In this document: piece by piece, positions 7,177 through 16,108 of the stretch
Layout of the letters: each line of letters starts with the position of its first letter
Numbering within the stretch: position 1 is the first letter of the stretch
Source: Bradyrhizobium canariense
GTDB lineage: Bacteria; Pseudomonadota; Alphaproteobacteria; Rhizobiales; Xanthobacteraceae
Length of the DNA stretch: 64,000 bases
Direction: 5' to 3'
Assembly (NCBI RefSeq): GCF_019402665.1
Contig: NZ_VSST01000056.1
Coordinates: 124,001 to 188,000 of the forward strand
Program-made: the position numbers and the translations under genes
Notes under the pieces: model-generated
Database searches by the model: none
Seen by the model: only the letters and a program-made list of their open reading frames with translations
Told to the model about the DNA's origin: nothing

Positions 7177-8511
7177 TTAGGCCCCACCCCGCTCCTTCCG
7201 CAACTTCGCCCAATAATCCAGCCGCTTCCTGATCTCCCGCTCGAACCCGCGGTCGGGCGGGTCGTAAAAGGTCTGGCGGCCCAGCGCATCCGGGAAGTAA
7301 TCCTGGCCGGAGAAGGCGTCGGGGGCGTCATGGTCGTATTCGTAAGATGCGCCGTAGCCTTCCGACTTCATCAGCTTGGTCGGCGAGTTGAGGATGTGTT
7401 TCGGCGGCAGCAGCGAGCCGGCCTGCTTTGCGACCTGCATCGCCTTGCCGAAGGCGGTGTAGACGGCATTCGATTTCGGTGCGGTGGCGAGATAGACCAC
7501 CGCCTGCGCGATCGCGAGCTCGCCCTCGGGATGACCGAGGAAGTCGAAGGCATCCTTGGCGGCGTTGGCGATGACCAGCGCCTGCGGATCGGCAAGCCCG
7601 ATATCCTCGACAGCCATGCGCACGACGCGGCGGGCCAGAAACAGCGGATCCTCGCCGGCATCGAGCATGCGCGCGAGATAATACAGCGCGGCATCGGGAT
7701 CGGAGCCCCGCACCGACTTATGCAGCGCCGAGATCAAATTGTAATGGCCGTCGGCCGACTTGTCGTAGATCGGCGCGCGGCGCTGCAAAATCTCCTGCAA
7801 CTGCGCGGCGTCGAAAATCTCGTCCTTGCGCGCGGCGCGCCAGACTTCCTCGACGAGCGTCAGCGACGCGCGGCCGTCGCCATCGGCCATGCGCACCAGC
7901 ACGGCGCGCGCTTCCTCGTCGAGGGGCAGCTTGCGGCCCTCGACCTCCTCGGCATGCGCAAACAGCTTTTCGATCGCGGCCGCGTCGAGCGAGCGAAACA
8001 CCAGCACGCGCGCCCGGGACAGAAGCGCCGCGTTGAGCTCGAATGACGGATTTTCGGTGGTAGCGCCGACCATCACCACTGTGCCATCTTCCATGACGGG
8101 CAGAAACGAATCCTGCTGGGCGCGGTTGAAGCGATGCACCTCGTCGACGAACAGCAGCGTGCCCTTGCCCATCTCGCGGCGTGCACGCGCCGCCTCAAAG
8201 GCCTTCTTCAAATCGGCGACGCCGGAGAACACCGCGGAGATCTGCTCGAAATGCAGATCGGTGGCGTCCGCGAGCAGCCGCGCCACCGTGGTCTTGCCGG
8301 TGCCGGGCGGGCCCCAGAACACCAGCGAGCCCAGCGTGCGCGTCTCCAGCATGCGCGTCAGCGCGCCGTCGGGACCCAGGATGTGATCCTGGCCGACGAC
8401 CTCCGAGAGCGCGCGCGGCCGCAGCCGATCCGGCAGCGGATGCGGAGCCTCGTGATCGAGCCCCGCCGCGGCGAAGAGAGTTGGCGTCTCCTGTGGTCGT
8501 TTCGGACTCAT
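7177..8511 (-). CDS. rarA: Replication-associated recombination protein A (RarA/MgsA)
   Basis: 444 aa AAA+ ATPase of the clamp-loader clade. Walker A GPPGTGKTT at 67-75, Walker B/DExH-like LLFVDEVHRFN at 119-129, sensor region GATTENPSFELN, and the family-specific C-terminal block including ALYYLARMLDAGEDPLFLARR and the KSEGYGASYEYDHD segment. Known role: RarA acts at stalled replication forks and associates with SSB and RecA. The ATG at 8511 overlaps the stop of the upstream DegQ-like protease by 4 bp (ATGA), so both sit on one transcript. Confidence 0.95.
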   Translation of the reverse strand: MSPKRPQETPTLFAAAGLDHEAPHPLPDRLRPRALSEVVGQDHILGPDGALTRMLETRTLGSLVFWGPPGTGKTTVARLLADATDLHFEQISAVFSGVADLKKAFEAARARREMGKGTLLFVDEVHRFNRAQQDSFLPVMEDGTVVMVGATTENPSFELNAALLSRARVLVFRSLDAAAIEKLFAHAEEVEGRKLPLDEEARAVLVRMADGDGRASLTLVEEVWRAARKDEIFDAAQLQEILQRRAPIYDKSADGHYNLISALHKSVRGSDPDAALYYLARMLDAGEDPLFLARRVVRMAVEDIGLADPQALVIANAAKDAFDFLGHPEGELAIAQAVVYLATAPKSNAVYTAFGKAMQVAKQAGSLLPPKHILNSPTKLMKSEGYGASYEYDHDAPDAFSGQDYFPDALGRQTFYDPPDRGFEREIRKRLDYWAKLRKERGGA

Positions 8512-9914
8512 CCGCCCAGCGTGACGTTGATCTGCTGGCCGCCGCGCACCAGCGTGATGCGCCAGATGCGCTGGCGCTCGGCCGCCGCCTTTTCGAGATC
8601 GCTGGTCTTGCTGATCTTTTGGTTGTTGACCGCCAGGATGACGTCGCCCTTCTGGAAGCCGACATTCGCGGCCGCGCTGTCGCCGCCGAGATCGGTGACC
8701 ACGACGCCTTCGGTGTCGGCATCCAAATGCAGCTCGTCGGCGAGCGCCGGGGTGATGGTCGAGACCTTCGCGCCTTGGAGAGGCGAGCGCGCGATAATGA
8801 CGAGCTCGTTGCGGCCGGCATCGGGCGCGGCGTCCAGCGCCACCGTCAGCTTAATCGGCTTGCCGCCGCGCTGCACGTCGATCTGCGCCGTGCCGCCGAG
8901 CGGCCGTGTGGCGAAACGATAGTCGAAGGCGTTGGGATCATCCACGGTCTGGCCGTCGATCGAGACGATCAGGTCGGAGGATTTCAGCCCGGCCTTCGCC
9001 GCCGGTCCGTTCGGAACGACGCTTGCGACCAGCGCACCGGTCGGCGAACGCAGCCCGAGGCTCTCGGCGATCTCCGGCGTCACCGCCTGCAATTTCGCCC
9101 CTAACCAGGGCCGCTTCACCGCCTTGCCCCCGCCCTTGGCGGAGGCGACGACGACGCGCACCATGTTGGCGGGGATGGCGAAGCCGATGCCCTGCGAGCC
9201 GCCGGAGCGCGAATAGATCGCGGTGTTGATGCCCGCGAGCCTGCCGTTCATGTCGACCAACGCGCCGCCGGAATTGCCGGGATTGATCGCCGCGTCGGTC
9301 TGGATGAAGAACTGGTAGTCGGTGATACCGACCTGCGTGCGCGCCAAGGCCGAGATGATGCCGTGAGTCACGGTCTGGCCGACGCCGAAGGGATTGCCGA
9401 TCGCCATCACGACGTCGCCGACCAGCAGCTCGTCCGAATTGGTGAATTCGAGAGCCGGAAACTTCTCCTTGGTGTCCTTCAGACGCAGCACCGCGAGATC
9501 GCTGCGAGAGTCCTTCAGCACGATCTCGGCCTCGAACTCACGCTTGTCCGACAGCGACACCTTGACCTGGTCGGCGCCTTCGATGACATGGACGTTGGTG
9601 ACGACGAGCCCGGACGCATCGACGATCACGCCCGAACCGAGCGAGCGCTGCACCTGCTCCTGCTGCTGGCCAGGCACGCCGAAGAAGCGGCGGAAGATCG
9701 GGTCGTCGAGCAGCGGGTTGCGGTTCTGCACCACCTTGGCGGCATAGACGTTGACGACCGCCGGCTGCACCCGCTGCACGATCGGCGCATAGGACAGCCG
9801 CAGTTCGGCGGGCGAGGACGGCACTCGGCGGTCCTGCGCGGCGGCCGGATTGAAGTTGGCCGAAAAGGCTATGCACAGTGCCGTGACGACGGCGGTCCAG
9901 GTCGATCGAAACAT
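8508..9914 (-). CDS. Periplasmic Do/HtrA-family serine protease
   Basis: 468 aa from ATG 9914, chosen because AGAGGTAGGA precedes it and a signal peptide follows (TAVVTALCIAFSANFNPAAAQ). Trypsin-like domain with catalytic His109 (TNVHV), Asp139 (DSRSDLAVLRL) and Ser215 (NPGNSGGAL), then two PDZ domains (roughly 275-365 and 385-465). Family: periplasmic quality-control protease/chaperone (DegP/DegQ/DegS). The 70s region PLLDDPIFRRFFGVPGQQQE corresponds to the regulatory LA loop. In-frame codons upstream to 10082 lack a ribosome-binding site and would mask the signal peptide. Operonic with rarA. Confidence 0.93.
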   Translation of the reverse strand: MFRSTWTAVVTALCIAFSANFNPAAAQDRRVPSSPAELRLSYAPIVQRVQPAVVNVYAAKVVQNRNPLLDDPIFRRFFGVPGQQQEQVQRSLGSGVIVDASGLVVTNVHVIEGADQVKVSLSDKREFEAEIVLKDSRSDLAVLRLKDTKEKFPALEFTNSDELLVGDVVMAIGNPFGVGQTVTHGIISALARTQVGITDYQFFIQTDAAINPGNSGGALVDMNGRLAGINTAIYSRSGGSQGIGFAIPANMVRVVVASAKGGGKAVKRPWLGAKLQAVTPEIAESLGLRSPTGALVASVVPNGPAAKAGLKSSDLIVSIDGQTVDDPNAFDYRFATRPLGGTAQIDVQRGGKPIKLTVALDAAPDAGRNELVIIARSPLQGAKVSTITPALADELHLDADTEGVVVTDLGGDSAAANVGFQKGDVILAVNNQKISKTSDLEKAAAERQRIWRITLVRGGQQINVTLGG

Positions 9915-10226
9915 TCCTACCTCTTGGAAAAGACGCCGGAATATAGGCGCGTTCGCCCCCCAATAGAAGGGCGCCCGGCGCCATATTCGCCCCCCTTTTT
10001 GGTGTGTCCGGCCTGCAAGCTGTGCGTGCGAAATGGCAATTTGCCGGGGCTGTGGATTGGCATGATGTGCGTCATCTTGCATGGTGGTGCAAGGCGGATT
10101 CGGTTGCGGCGAATTTACACCAGTGGGAACCGCGCAACCGGGCGCAGCGTCGCGGGGCAGTCATCGATCACACCTAGGCTCTCCGCCAGCGACTTGGGGA
10201 AGTTCGTCAAACGATGGAGTCATGAC
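9915..10226. promoter_or_regulatory. Divergent intergenic region between protease and porin genes
   Basis: 312 bp without a gene. It should hold the promoters of the leftward degQ-like/rarA operon and the rightward porin gene. A perfect inverted repeat CTTGCA-N6-TGCAAG occurs at 10076-10093, preceded by ATGA-N6-TCAT at about 10061-10075; either could be an operator. No convincing -35/-10 pair was identified. Confidence 0.4.
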
Positions 10227-11840
10227 GTGAGCAGGACAAGAATTGCAGCCACGGCGATTGGTCTCGCCGCCGCACTGGCAGCTTCGCAGGCCCAGGCCCA
10301 ATCGGCGAGCAGCAGCGACCAGGAGATCGCGCTCCTGAAGCAGCAGTTGAAGATGCTGGAGCAGAAGCTCGACAAGCTCCAGAGCCAGACCGCCGCGAAT
10401 ACCGCGGCGACGGCGAAGGCCAGGCTTGAGGCGAAGGCGGAGGCGAAAGCCGAAGCGCGGTCCGAAGCGAAGGCCGTCGTCGCCAACGCCAACGCGGCGA
10501 TCCCGCTCAAGGGACCAGCGCCCGCATCCGGCGTCGTCGTGACGATGCCGAACAACCGGCCCACTATCTGCACTGCCGATGGAGCAAACTGCGTCGGAAT
10601 CACAGGCCGCGTGCATTGGGATGTCGGCGGCTATGACTATCGGCCCAACACGGGGGCGACCGTGCCGCAAAAGCTCGACAGCGGCGAGAACGTCCGCCGC
10701 GCGCGCATCGGTCTCGCCGGCAAGTTCTTCAATGACTGGAATTTCGCGCTGATCTACGACTTCGGCGGCTCCTCCGACGGATTTGGCGGCGCAGCTCCGG
10801 GTTCGCTGCCCGGCGGCGGCGTCTCCGGCGTCGAGAACGCCTATCTCAGCTACACCGGCTTGAAGCCATTCGGCGGCAAGATGGCCATCGAAGGCGGCAT
10901 CATGGACCTGCCCTACACGCTCGATGAGGCCACGAGCTCCAACGACATCATGTTCATGGAGCGCGCCTCGGCGGGCATCGTTGCCACCAGCATCGCCGCA
11001 GGCGACTTCCGCTCGGCTGTCGGCACGCGCTGGTACAACGACGTGTTCTGGGCGGGCGGCTATGTTACCGGTCCCGCTACCGGTGCGATCCACTCAGCCT
11101 CGAGCGTTGCGCCGAACGGCACCACGGAACAATACGGCGCGGTCGCCCGTGTCGCCGGCCAGGTCGTCAGCGGCAAAGACTACTCAGTCCATCTCGGCGG
11201 CAATGCCGAATGGCTGATCCAGCCGACGCGCAATCTGGTGACGGGTGCACAGACGGTGACGCTGAGCGATCGTCCGGAACTGCGCATCGATCCCACGGCA
11301 CTGGCTACGACCAGCGCAATCGCCAATGCCTCCGGCGCGCAGGTCTACAGCGTCGAAGCGGCCGCCACCTATGGACCGCTGATCCTGCAAGGCGAGTATT
11401 TCTGGTACAACATCGATCGCAGCGCCAATACCGGCCTGCCGCCGCTGGGTGCGCCGAGCCTCAAATTCCAGGGCGGCTACGCGCAGGCCGGCTACGTGCT
11501 GACGGGCGAGAGCCGCAGTTACAATGCGGCGAATGCGGCCTATGGCGGCGTTAAGCCAGCGCACCCGTTCTCGCTCGAGGGCGGTGGCTGGGGCGCGTGG
11601 GAAATCGCGGGACGGTTCTCCACGGTCGACCTCAACGATCAGCTCGGAACCGCCACCGGCGTCGCAGGCGGCCGGCAGACCGTCTACACGGCGGCGCTGA
11701 ACTGGTACGTCAACGGCAACGTCCGTTTCATGCTGGACTATCTGCATGGCACGGTGTCGAGGCAGGCCTCGCCGGTCTCGACCGCCGATGTCGGCTCGAA
11801 ATTCGATGCGGTCGCGATGCGGACGCAGTTCGCGTTCTAG
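10227..11840 (+). CDS. Outer-membrane porin (phosphate-selective OprO/OprP-like)
   Basis: 537 aa. The start is GTG 10227, with GGAGT seven bases upstream and an immediate signal peptide (SRTRIAATAIGLAAALAASQAQA). Residues 27-60 form a coiled coil (DQEIALLKQQLKMLEQKLDK), followed by an Ala/Lys/Glu stretch of repeated AKAEAKAEAR type, then the beta-barrel, ending in the aromatic MRTQFAF typical of outer-membrane proteins for BamA recognition. Barrel hallmarks are DSGENVRRARIGLAGKFFNDWNFALIYDF and YGPLILQGEYFW (cited in parts). Family: trimeric porins for anions or other small solutes. The coiled coil probably forms a periplasmic trimer stalk. Confidence 0.85.
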   Translation: MSRTRIAATAIGLAAALAASQAQAQSASSSDQEIALLKQQLKMLEQKLDKLQSQTAANTAATAKARLEAKAEAKAEARSEAKAVVANANAAIPLKGPAPASGVVVTMPNNRPTICTADGANCVGITGRVHWDVGGYDYRPNTGATVPQKLDSGENVRRARIGLAGKFFNDWNFALIYDFGGSSDGFGGAAPGSLPGGGVSGVENAYLSYTGLKPFGGKMAIEGGIMDLPYTLDEATSSNDIMFMERASAGIVATSIAAGDFRSAVGTRWYNDVFWAGGYVTGPATGAIHSASSVAPNGTTEQYGAVARVAGQVVSGKDYSVHLGGNAEWLIQPTRNLVTGAQTVTLSDRPELRIDPTALATTSAIANASGAQVYSVEAAATYGPLILQGEYFWYNIDRSANTGLPPLGAPSLKFQGGYAQAGYVLTGESRSYNAANAAYGGVKPAHPFSLEGGGWGAWEIAGRFSTVDLNDQLGTATGVAGGRQTVYTAALNWYVNGNVRFMLDYLHGTVSRQASPVSTADVGSKFDAVAMRTQFAF

Positions 11841-11853
11841 GTCTCGCCTGTCG

Positions 11854-11882
11854 TCCCGGGGCGCCAAAATGCGAACCCGGGA
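11854..11882. repeat. Short dispersed palindrome / likely terminator after the porin gene
   Basis: TCCCGGG at 11854-11860 pairs with CCCGGGA at 11876-11882 around a 15-nt loop, 14 bp after the porin stop. The setting GTCGTCCCGGGGCGCC...AACCCGGGACCCAG resembles a repeat widespread in Bradyrhizobium/Rhodopseudomonas intergenic regions. It could end porin transcription. Confidence 0.6.
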
Positions 11883-11918
11883 CCCAGCATCTGCAACGCT
11901 ATCTGAAGGAGACACGCC

Positions 11919-12932
11919 ATGAAGGCCGTCGGCTACAGGAAGTCGCTTCCGATCGAGGATCAGGACGCGCTGATCGATTTCGAGACCGCAAAGCCCGAAC
12001 CGAAGGGCCGTGATATCCGCGTGGCCGTGAAGGCGATCTCGGCCAATCCGGTCGATTACAAGGTGCGCAAGCGCGCAGCCCCGCCAGAGGGCGAGACGAA
12101 GATTCTGGGCTATGACGCGGCCGGCGTGGTCGACGCCGTCGGTCCGGACGTCACGCTGTTCAAGCCGGGCGATGAGGTGTTTTACGCCGGCTCGATCCTG
12201 CGCCAGGGTACCAATTCCGAATTCCATCTCGTCGACGAGCGCATCGTCGGCAACAAGCCGAAGAGCCTGTCGTTTGCGCAGGCCGCCGCCCTACCCCTCA
12301 CCTCCATCACCGCCTGGGAGCTGTTATTCGATCGGCTCGGTGCGGTGCCCGGCAAGAGTGTTGATCCGCGCACGCTCTTGATCACGGGCGGCGCCGGCGG
12401 TGTCGGCTCCATCCTGATCCAGCTTGCACGCCGCCTCACCGGCCTTACGGTTGTCGCGACCGCGACGCGACCGGAGTCGCAAAAATGGTGCCTCGATCTC
12501 GGCGCGCATGCGGTGATCGACCACGGCAAGCCGATGAAGGAGCAGATCGAGAAGCTCAAGCTGCCGCCGGTCGCGCTGGTGGCGAGCCTCACCTTCACCG
12601 ACCAGCACTACAAGAGCATCGCCGAATTCATGGCACCGCAGGGCAAGTTCGGCCTGATCGACGATCCCCCGGAATTCACCGTGAGCGCGTTCAAGGGCAA
12701 GGCGATCTCGGTGCACTGGGAATCGATGTTCACGCGCTCCTCGTTCCAGACCGCCGACATGATCGCGCAGCATCATCTGCTCAACGATGTCGCCGACCTC
12801 ATCGACAAGGGCGTGCTGCGCACGACGCTCGACCAGACCTTTGGCACGATCAACGCGATCAATCTCAAGCGCGCGCATGCACTGCTCGAGAGTGGCAAGT
12901 CGCGCGGCAAGATCGTGCTGGAGGGGTGGTAG
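11919..12932 (+). CDS. Zinc-independent quinone-oxidoreductase-like alcohol dehydrogenase (MDR family)
   Basis: 337 aa medium-chain dehydrogenase/reductase. N-terminal GroES-like fold (ISANPVDYKVRKR, GYDAAGVVDAVGPDVTLFKPGDEVFY, cited in parts), nucleotide-binding motif GGAGGVGSILIQLARR near 160, and the C-terminal HALLESGKSRGKIVLEG typical of the family. Catalytic zinc ligands are absent, placing it with NADPH quinone reductases/ZADH. It begins at ATG 11919 after GAAGGAG. Substrate unknown. It stands alone between the porin gene and the convergent ClC gene. Confidence 0.88.
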   Translation: MKAVGYRKSLPIEDQDALIDFETAKPEPKGRDIRVAVKAISANPVDYKVRKRAAPPEGETKILGYDAAGVVDAVGPDVTLFKPGDEVFYAGSILRQGTNSEFHLVDERIVGNKPKSLSFAQAAALPLTSITAWELLFDRLGAVPGKSVDPRTLLITGGAGGVGSILIQLARRLTGLTVVATATRPESQKWCLDLGAHAVIDHGKPMKEQIEKLKLPPVALVASLTFTDQHYKSIAEFMAPQGKFGLIDDPPEFTVSAFKGKAISVHWESMFTRSSFQTADMIAQHHLLNDVADLIDKGVLRTTLDQTFGTINAINLKRAHALLESGKSRGKIVLEGW

Positions 12933-12935
12933 GTC

Positions 12936-14264
12936 CTAGCTCGAACCGGGCGCCGCATTCGTCTCCGGCGGACGCGTCGCCCGCTCGATAAAGCCCTTGG
13001 CGAGCGCGTGGTAGATCCCTTCCTCGCAGATCATCCGCGATGTGGCATGTGCAATCAGGGCGGCGGCCATCAACGGCACCACCATGGCGTGGTTGTCGGT
13101 CATCTCGGTCACGATGACAAAAGCGGTGATCGGCGCCTGCACTACACCTGCAAAATACGACACCATGCCAAGCAGCATGATCGCGCCGACCGGAGCGTCG
13201 TGGAAGAAGGACGCGATATTGCTGCCGAGGCCGGCTCCAACGGCGAGTGACGGCGAAAAAATTCCGCCGGGTATGCCACTGATTGCCGCGAAGGTGGTGG
13301 CGAGAAGCTTGAGGATGCCGAAGTCCTGCGGCAGCGGTCCGCCCTGCTCCAGGGCCGTCTTTACCTGCTGGTAGCCTGTGCCATAGATCGTATCGCCGGA
13401 GACAAGGCCGCAGATCGCGACCGCCAATCCGCACGCAAGCGCGAACCACAGAGGGTGGCCCTTCACCGCGCGTCCGAACGGATGGGCCAAGCCGCGCGCC
13501 ATAATGATGACGATACGGCTGAAGATGCCGCCAGCCAAACCGCCGACCACGCCGCACACCGGAACCGCCAGCCAGTCGACGCCGGGGGCCAGCGACATCG
13601 CACTGCTGCCGAAATAGGCGTAGTTGCCCATCAGCGCGAGCGAGGTCAGGCCGGCCGCGATCACCGCCGCAATGATGAGGCTGCTGGTACGTGTCTCGAA
13701 AGCACGGCTCATCTCCTCGATGCCGAAGACGATTCCCGCCAGCGGTGTGTTGAAGGCGGCCGCGACGCCGGCGGCCGCGCCGGCCAGGATCAATCCGGGC
13801 TGGCGGCGTGGCGAGACGCGGCCGAGGGCGAACATGATGGAAGCGCCGACTTGAACGCTCGGTCCTTCCCGGCCGACGGAGCCGCCGCATAGCAGGCCGA
13901 ACAAGGTGAGGATCACTTTTCCGATCGCGATTCGGATCGAGACCAGGCTCTCGCGCGCCGCCTGGTCGGTCAGATGCCGCGCGGCGATCGCCTGGGGAAT
14001 GCCGCTGCCCTGTGCGTTCGGGAACAGCCGGGTGGTCAGATAGGCCGAGAGCATGAAGCCGAGAGGTGTCACCGCGAGTACGACGTAGCGCGACTGAGCC
14101 AACAGCAGCGCAAAGGCGTGCTGGGCGAGATCGGCGAGCTGGGCCAGCACCACCGCCGCGGCGCCAACCCCGATCCCACCGAGCACGAAGATCGCCCGCC
14201 GCTGCCATCGCGCGGATGTCAGCCTGAACAGGCGTTTATGGCGGGTCGACAGGGGCCAGAGCAT
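12936..14264 (-). CDS. ClC-family chloride channel/antiporter
   Basis: 442 aa from the ATG at 14264; a longer frame to 14414 would overlap the upstream DUF1330 gene and has an implausible Arg-rich extension. About ten hydrophobic helices. Selectivity motifs are all present: GSGIPQ (86-91), GREGP with gating Glu133 (131-135), and GIPGGIFSP near 320. There are no C-terminal CBS domains, as is common for short bacterial ClC proteins. Family: Cl-/H+ exchange or anion channels, used in acid resistance or halide export. It converges with the alcohol dehydrogenase gene, 3 bp apart. Confidence 0.93.
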   Translation of the reverse strand: MLWPLSTRHKRLFRLTSARWQRRAIFVLGGIGVGAAAVVLAQLADLAQHAFALLLAQSRYVVLAVTPLGFMLSAYLTTRLFPNAQGSGIPQAIAARHLTDQAARESLVSIRIAIGKVILTLFGLLCGGSVGREGPSVQVGASIMFALGRVSPRRQPGLILAGAAAGVAAAFNTPLAGIVFGIEEMSRAFETRTSSLIIAAVIAAGLTSLALMGNYAYFGSSAMSLAPGVDWLAVPVCGVVGGLAGGIFSRIVIIMARGLAHPFGRAVKGHPLWFALACGLAVAICGLVSGDTIYGTGYQQVKTALEQGGPLPQDFGILKLLATTFAAISGIPGGIFSPSLAVGAGLGSNIASFFHDAPVGAIMLLGMVSYFAGVVQAPITAFVIVTEMTDNHAMVVPLMAAALIAHATSRMICEEGIYHALAKGFIERATRPPETNAAPGSS

Positions 14265-14317
14265 GAGCCGTTTTAGCCGGTCACGTCGCGAATTGAAGGG
14301 GCAAGCGAGCAGACCAG

Positions 14318-14614
14318 CTAGACTGGAACCACGCCTTCGACGAACATCAACCGTCGCTCCAGCGCCGTTTGCCGCAGCTTTAGCGCTTCGGCATATTCCA
14401 CTGACGCGTACCATTCCTGCGCCCGCGCCATCGATGGGAACTCCACGATGATGATGGTCTTGGGCGGCGGGCCGCCCTCCACCACCTCAGTGGCGCCGCC
14501 ACGCACGAGATAGCGGCCGCCATATTGCGCGATGGTTGCCGCGGCCAACGTGCGATAGGCTTCCATCGCGGCTCTGTCGCGCACCTCGACCTCGGAGATC
14601 ACGTAGGCCGGCAT
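14318..14614 (-). CDS. DUF1330-family protein
   Basis: 98 aa small cytoplasmic protein of the ferredoxin-like dimeric alpha/beta-barrel superfamily: MPAYVISEVEVRDRAAMEAYR, GGRYLVRGG, IIIVEFPSMARAQEWYASVEY (cited in parts). DUF1330 has no established reaction; the fold recalls monooxygenases and EthD-like proteins. It follows the SDR gene by 9 bp, so the two are probably co-expressed and may act on the same small substrate. Confidence 0.9.
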   Translation of the reverse strand: MPAYVISEVEVRDRAAMEAYRTLAAATIAQYGGRYLVRGGATEVVEGGPPPKTIIIVEFPSMARAQEWYASVEYAEALKLRQTALERRLMFVEGVVPV

Positions 14615-14623
14615 GCGCAGGCC

Positions 14624-15412
14624 TCAGGCAATCGTGTTGACGATGCCGCCCTCGGCACGCAGCGCCGCACCGTTGGTCGCGGACGCTTCCTTCGAGGCGA
14701 CATAGACCACCATGTTGGCGATCTCGTCGACGCTGGCGAAGCGCTGGATCAGCGAGCTCGGGCGATGCTGCTTGACGAAATTGGCCGCGGCCTCATCGAC
14801 CGACTGGCCGTTCTGCTTGGCAAGATCCTTCACGAACGTCTCGACGCCCTCCGACATTGTCGGGCCCGGCAGCACGGAATTGACGGTGACGCCGGTGCCG
14901 CGGGTGAGCTGCGCCAGGCCCCGCGCGACCGAGAGCTGCGCCGTCTTGCTCATTCCATAGTGGATCATCTCGACGGGAATGTTGAGCCCGGACTCCGAGG
15001 AGATGAAGACGATGCGGCCCCAGTTGCGCTTGAGCATGCCCTTCATATACGCGCGCGAGAGACGCACGCCGCTCATGACGTTGACCTCGAAGAAGCGGCT
15101 CCAGTCCTCGTCCGGAATGTCGAAAAAGTCCTTCGGCTCGAAGATGCCGGCATTGTTGATGAGGATATCGACGTCTGGCAGCGCCGCGGCCAGCGCCTTG
15201 CAGCCGGCAGCGGTCGAGACATCGGCAGCGATGCCGCGGACCTTCCCGCCCACACCTTCCAGCTTGCGCACGGCGGCATCGACCTTGTCCTGGCCGCGTC
15301 CGTTGATCACGACGCTCGCACCCGAGCCGGCAAGGCCCTTGGCGATGGCGTGGCCGATACCAGCGGTCGAGCCGGTCACGAGGGCGGTCTTTCCGGAAAG
15401 GTCGATGTTCAT
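14624..15412 (-). CDS. SDR-family oxidoreductase
   Basis: 262 aa classical short-chain dehydrogenase. TGSTAGIG cofactor motif (13-20), NNAG (87-90), active-site Ser138/139 and Y152-x3-K156. The start at 15412 has GGAGAT nine bases upstream; a longer frame to 15505 lacks any signal for initiation. Probable 3-oxoacyl or keto-reductase activity with NAD(P)H; substrate unknown. First gene of a pair with DUF1330. Confidence 0.9.
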   Translation of the reverse strand: MNIDLSGKTALVTGSTAGIGHAIAKGLAGSGASVVINGRGQDKVDAAVRKLEGVGGKVRGIAADVSTAAGCKALAAALPDVDILINNAGIFEPKDFFDIPDEDWSRFFEVNVMSGVRLSRAYMKGMLKRNWGRIVFISSESGLNIPVEMIHYGMSKTAQLSVARGLAQLTRGTGVTVNSVLPGPTMSEGVETFVKDLAKQNGQSVDEAAANFVKQHRPSSLIQRFASVDEIANMVVYVASKEASATNGAALRAEGGIVNTIA

Positions 15413-15517
15413 GCGTGATCTCCGTTGATGCTGGCGGAGATATTGGGCGCTGCCGGCACGATAGCAATCGGCACTCACCGACGCGTGAGAGCAGGACGCA
15501 ACCAACGAGGACGGCCA

Positions 15518-15548
15518 ATAAAAAAGCGGCGCCCGAAGGCGCCGCTTT
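15518..15548 (-). terminator. Rho-independent terminator of the ribosomal cluster
   Basis: On the minus strand AAGCGGCGCC-TTCG-GGCGCCGCTT is followed by a run of T. The 10-bp GC-rich stem with a TTCG tetraloop starts 24 bp after the rplQ stop. Confidence 0.93.
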
Positions 15549-15571
15549 CTGAAAACTCTCTGCCGGTCGGC

Positions 15572-15988
15572 TTACGCCGCCTCGGCTTCCTTCTCCTGCA
15601 CCGGACCGGAGTCCTGGCCCTTGGCATCGACGTCGCGGTCGACGAACTCGATCACGGCCATCGGGGCGTTGTCGCCGTAGCGGAAGCCGGCCTTGATGAT
15701 GCGGGTGTAGCCACCCTGGCGATCCTTGTAGCGGGGCGCGAGGGTGTCAAACAGCTTCCTGACCTGATCCTTGTCGCGCATTTCGGAGATGGCCTGGCGG
15801 CGCATGGCCAGCCCGCCCTTCTTGCCGAGGGTAATCAGCTTCTCGACGATCGGACGCAATTCCTTCGCCTTCGGCAGCGTGGTGACGATCTGCTCGTGCT
15901 TGATCAGCGCGGCGCACATGTTGGCGAACATCGCGCGGCGATGCTCGGCGGTGCGGTTGAGCTTACGATGAACCTTGCCGTGACGCAT
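15572..15988 (-). CDS. rplQ: 50S ribosomal protein L17
   Basis: 138 aa. L17 signature MRHGKVHRKLNRTAEHRRAM at the start, then NMCAALIKHEQIVTTLPKAKELRPIVEKLITLGKKG (in parts), and a short acidic/Ala C-terminal tail after residue 125. L17 sits near the peptide exit tunnel of the large subunit. It is the last gene of the str-S10-spc-alpha cluster, 120 bp after rpoA, and is followed by a strong terminator. Confidence 0.98.
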   Translation of the reverse strand: MRHGKVHRKLNRTAEHRRAMFANMCAALIKHEQIVTTLPKAKELRPIVEKLITLGKKGGLAMRRQAISEMRDKDQVRKLFDTLAPRYKDRQGGYTRIIKAGFRYGDNAPMAVIEFVDRDVDAKGQDSGPVQEKEAEAA

Positions 15989-16108
15989 TTATCTATTCCT
16001 TGAATTTCATTCGTCGCGACGGTTCGTCGGACCAGTTGCTCAGGTGGGCTGCCTGCGTTCGCCCGCTAAGGCGCGATGAATTCGCGCCTCAGCCTGTCGT
16101 CGTTCGGA

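Noticed and set aside
12865..14208. 447-codon frame overlapping the ClC gene on the same strand
   Set aside because: It is the shifted shadow of the ClC reading frame, with the His/Arg/Gly/Asp composition of a wrong frame.
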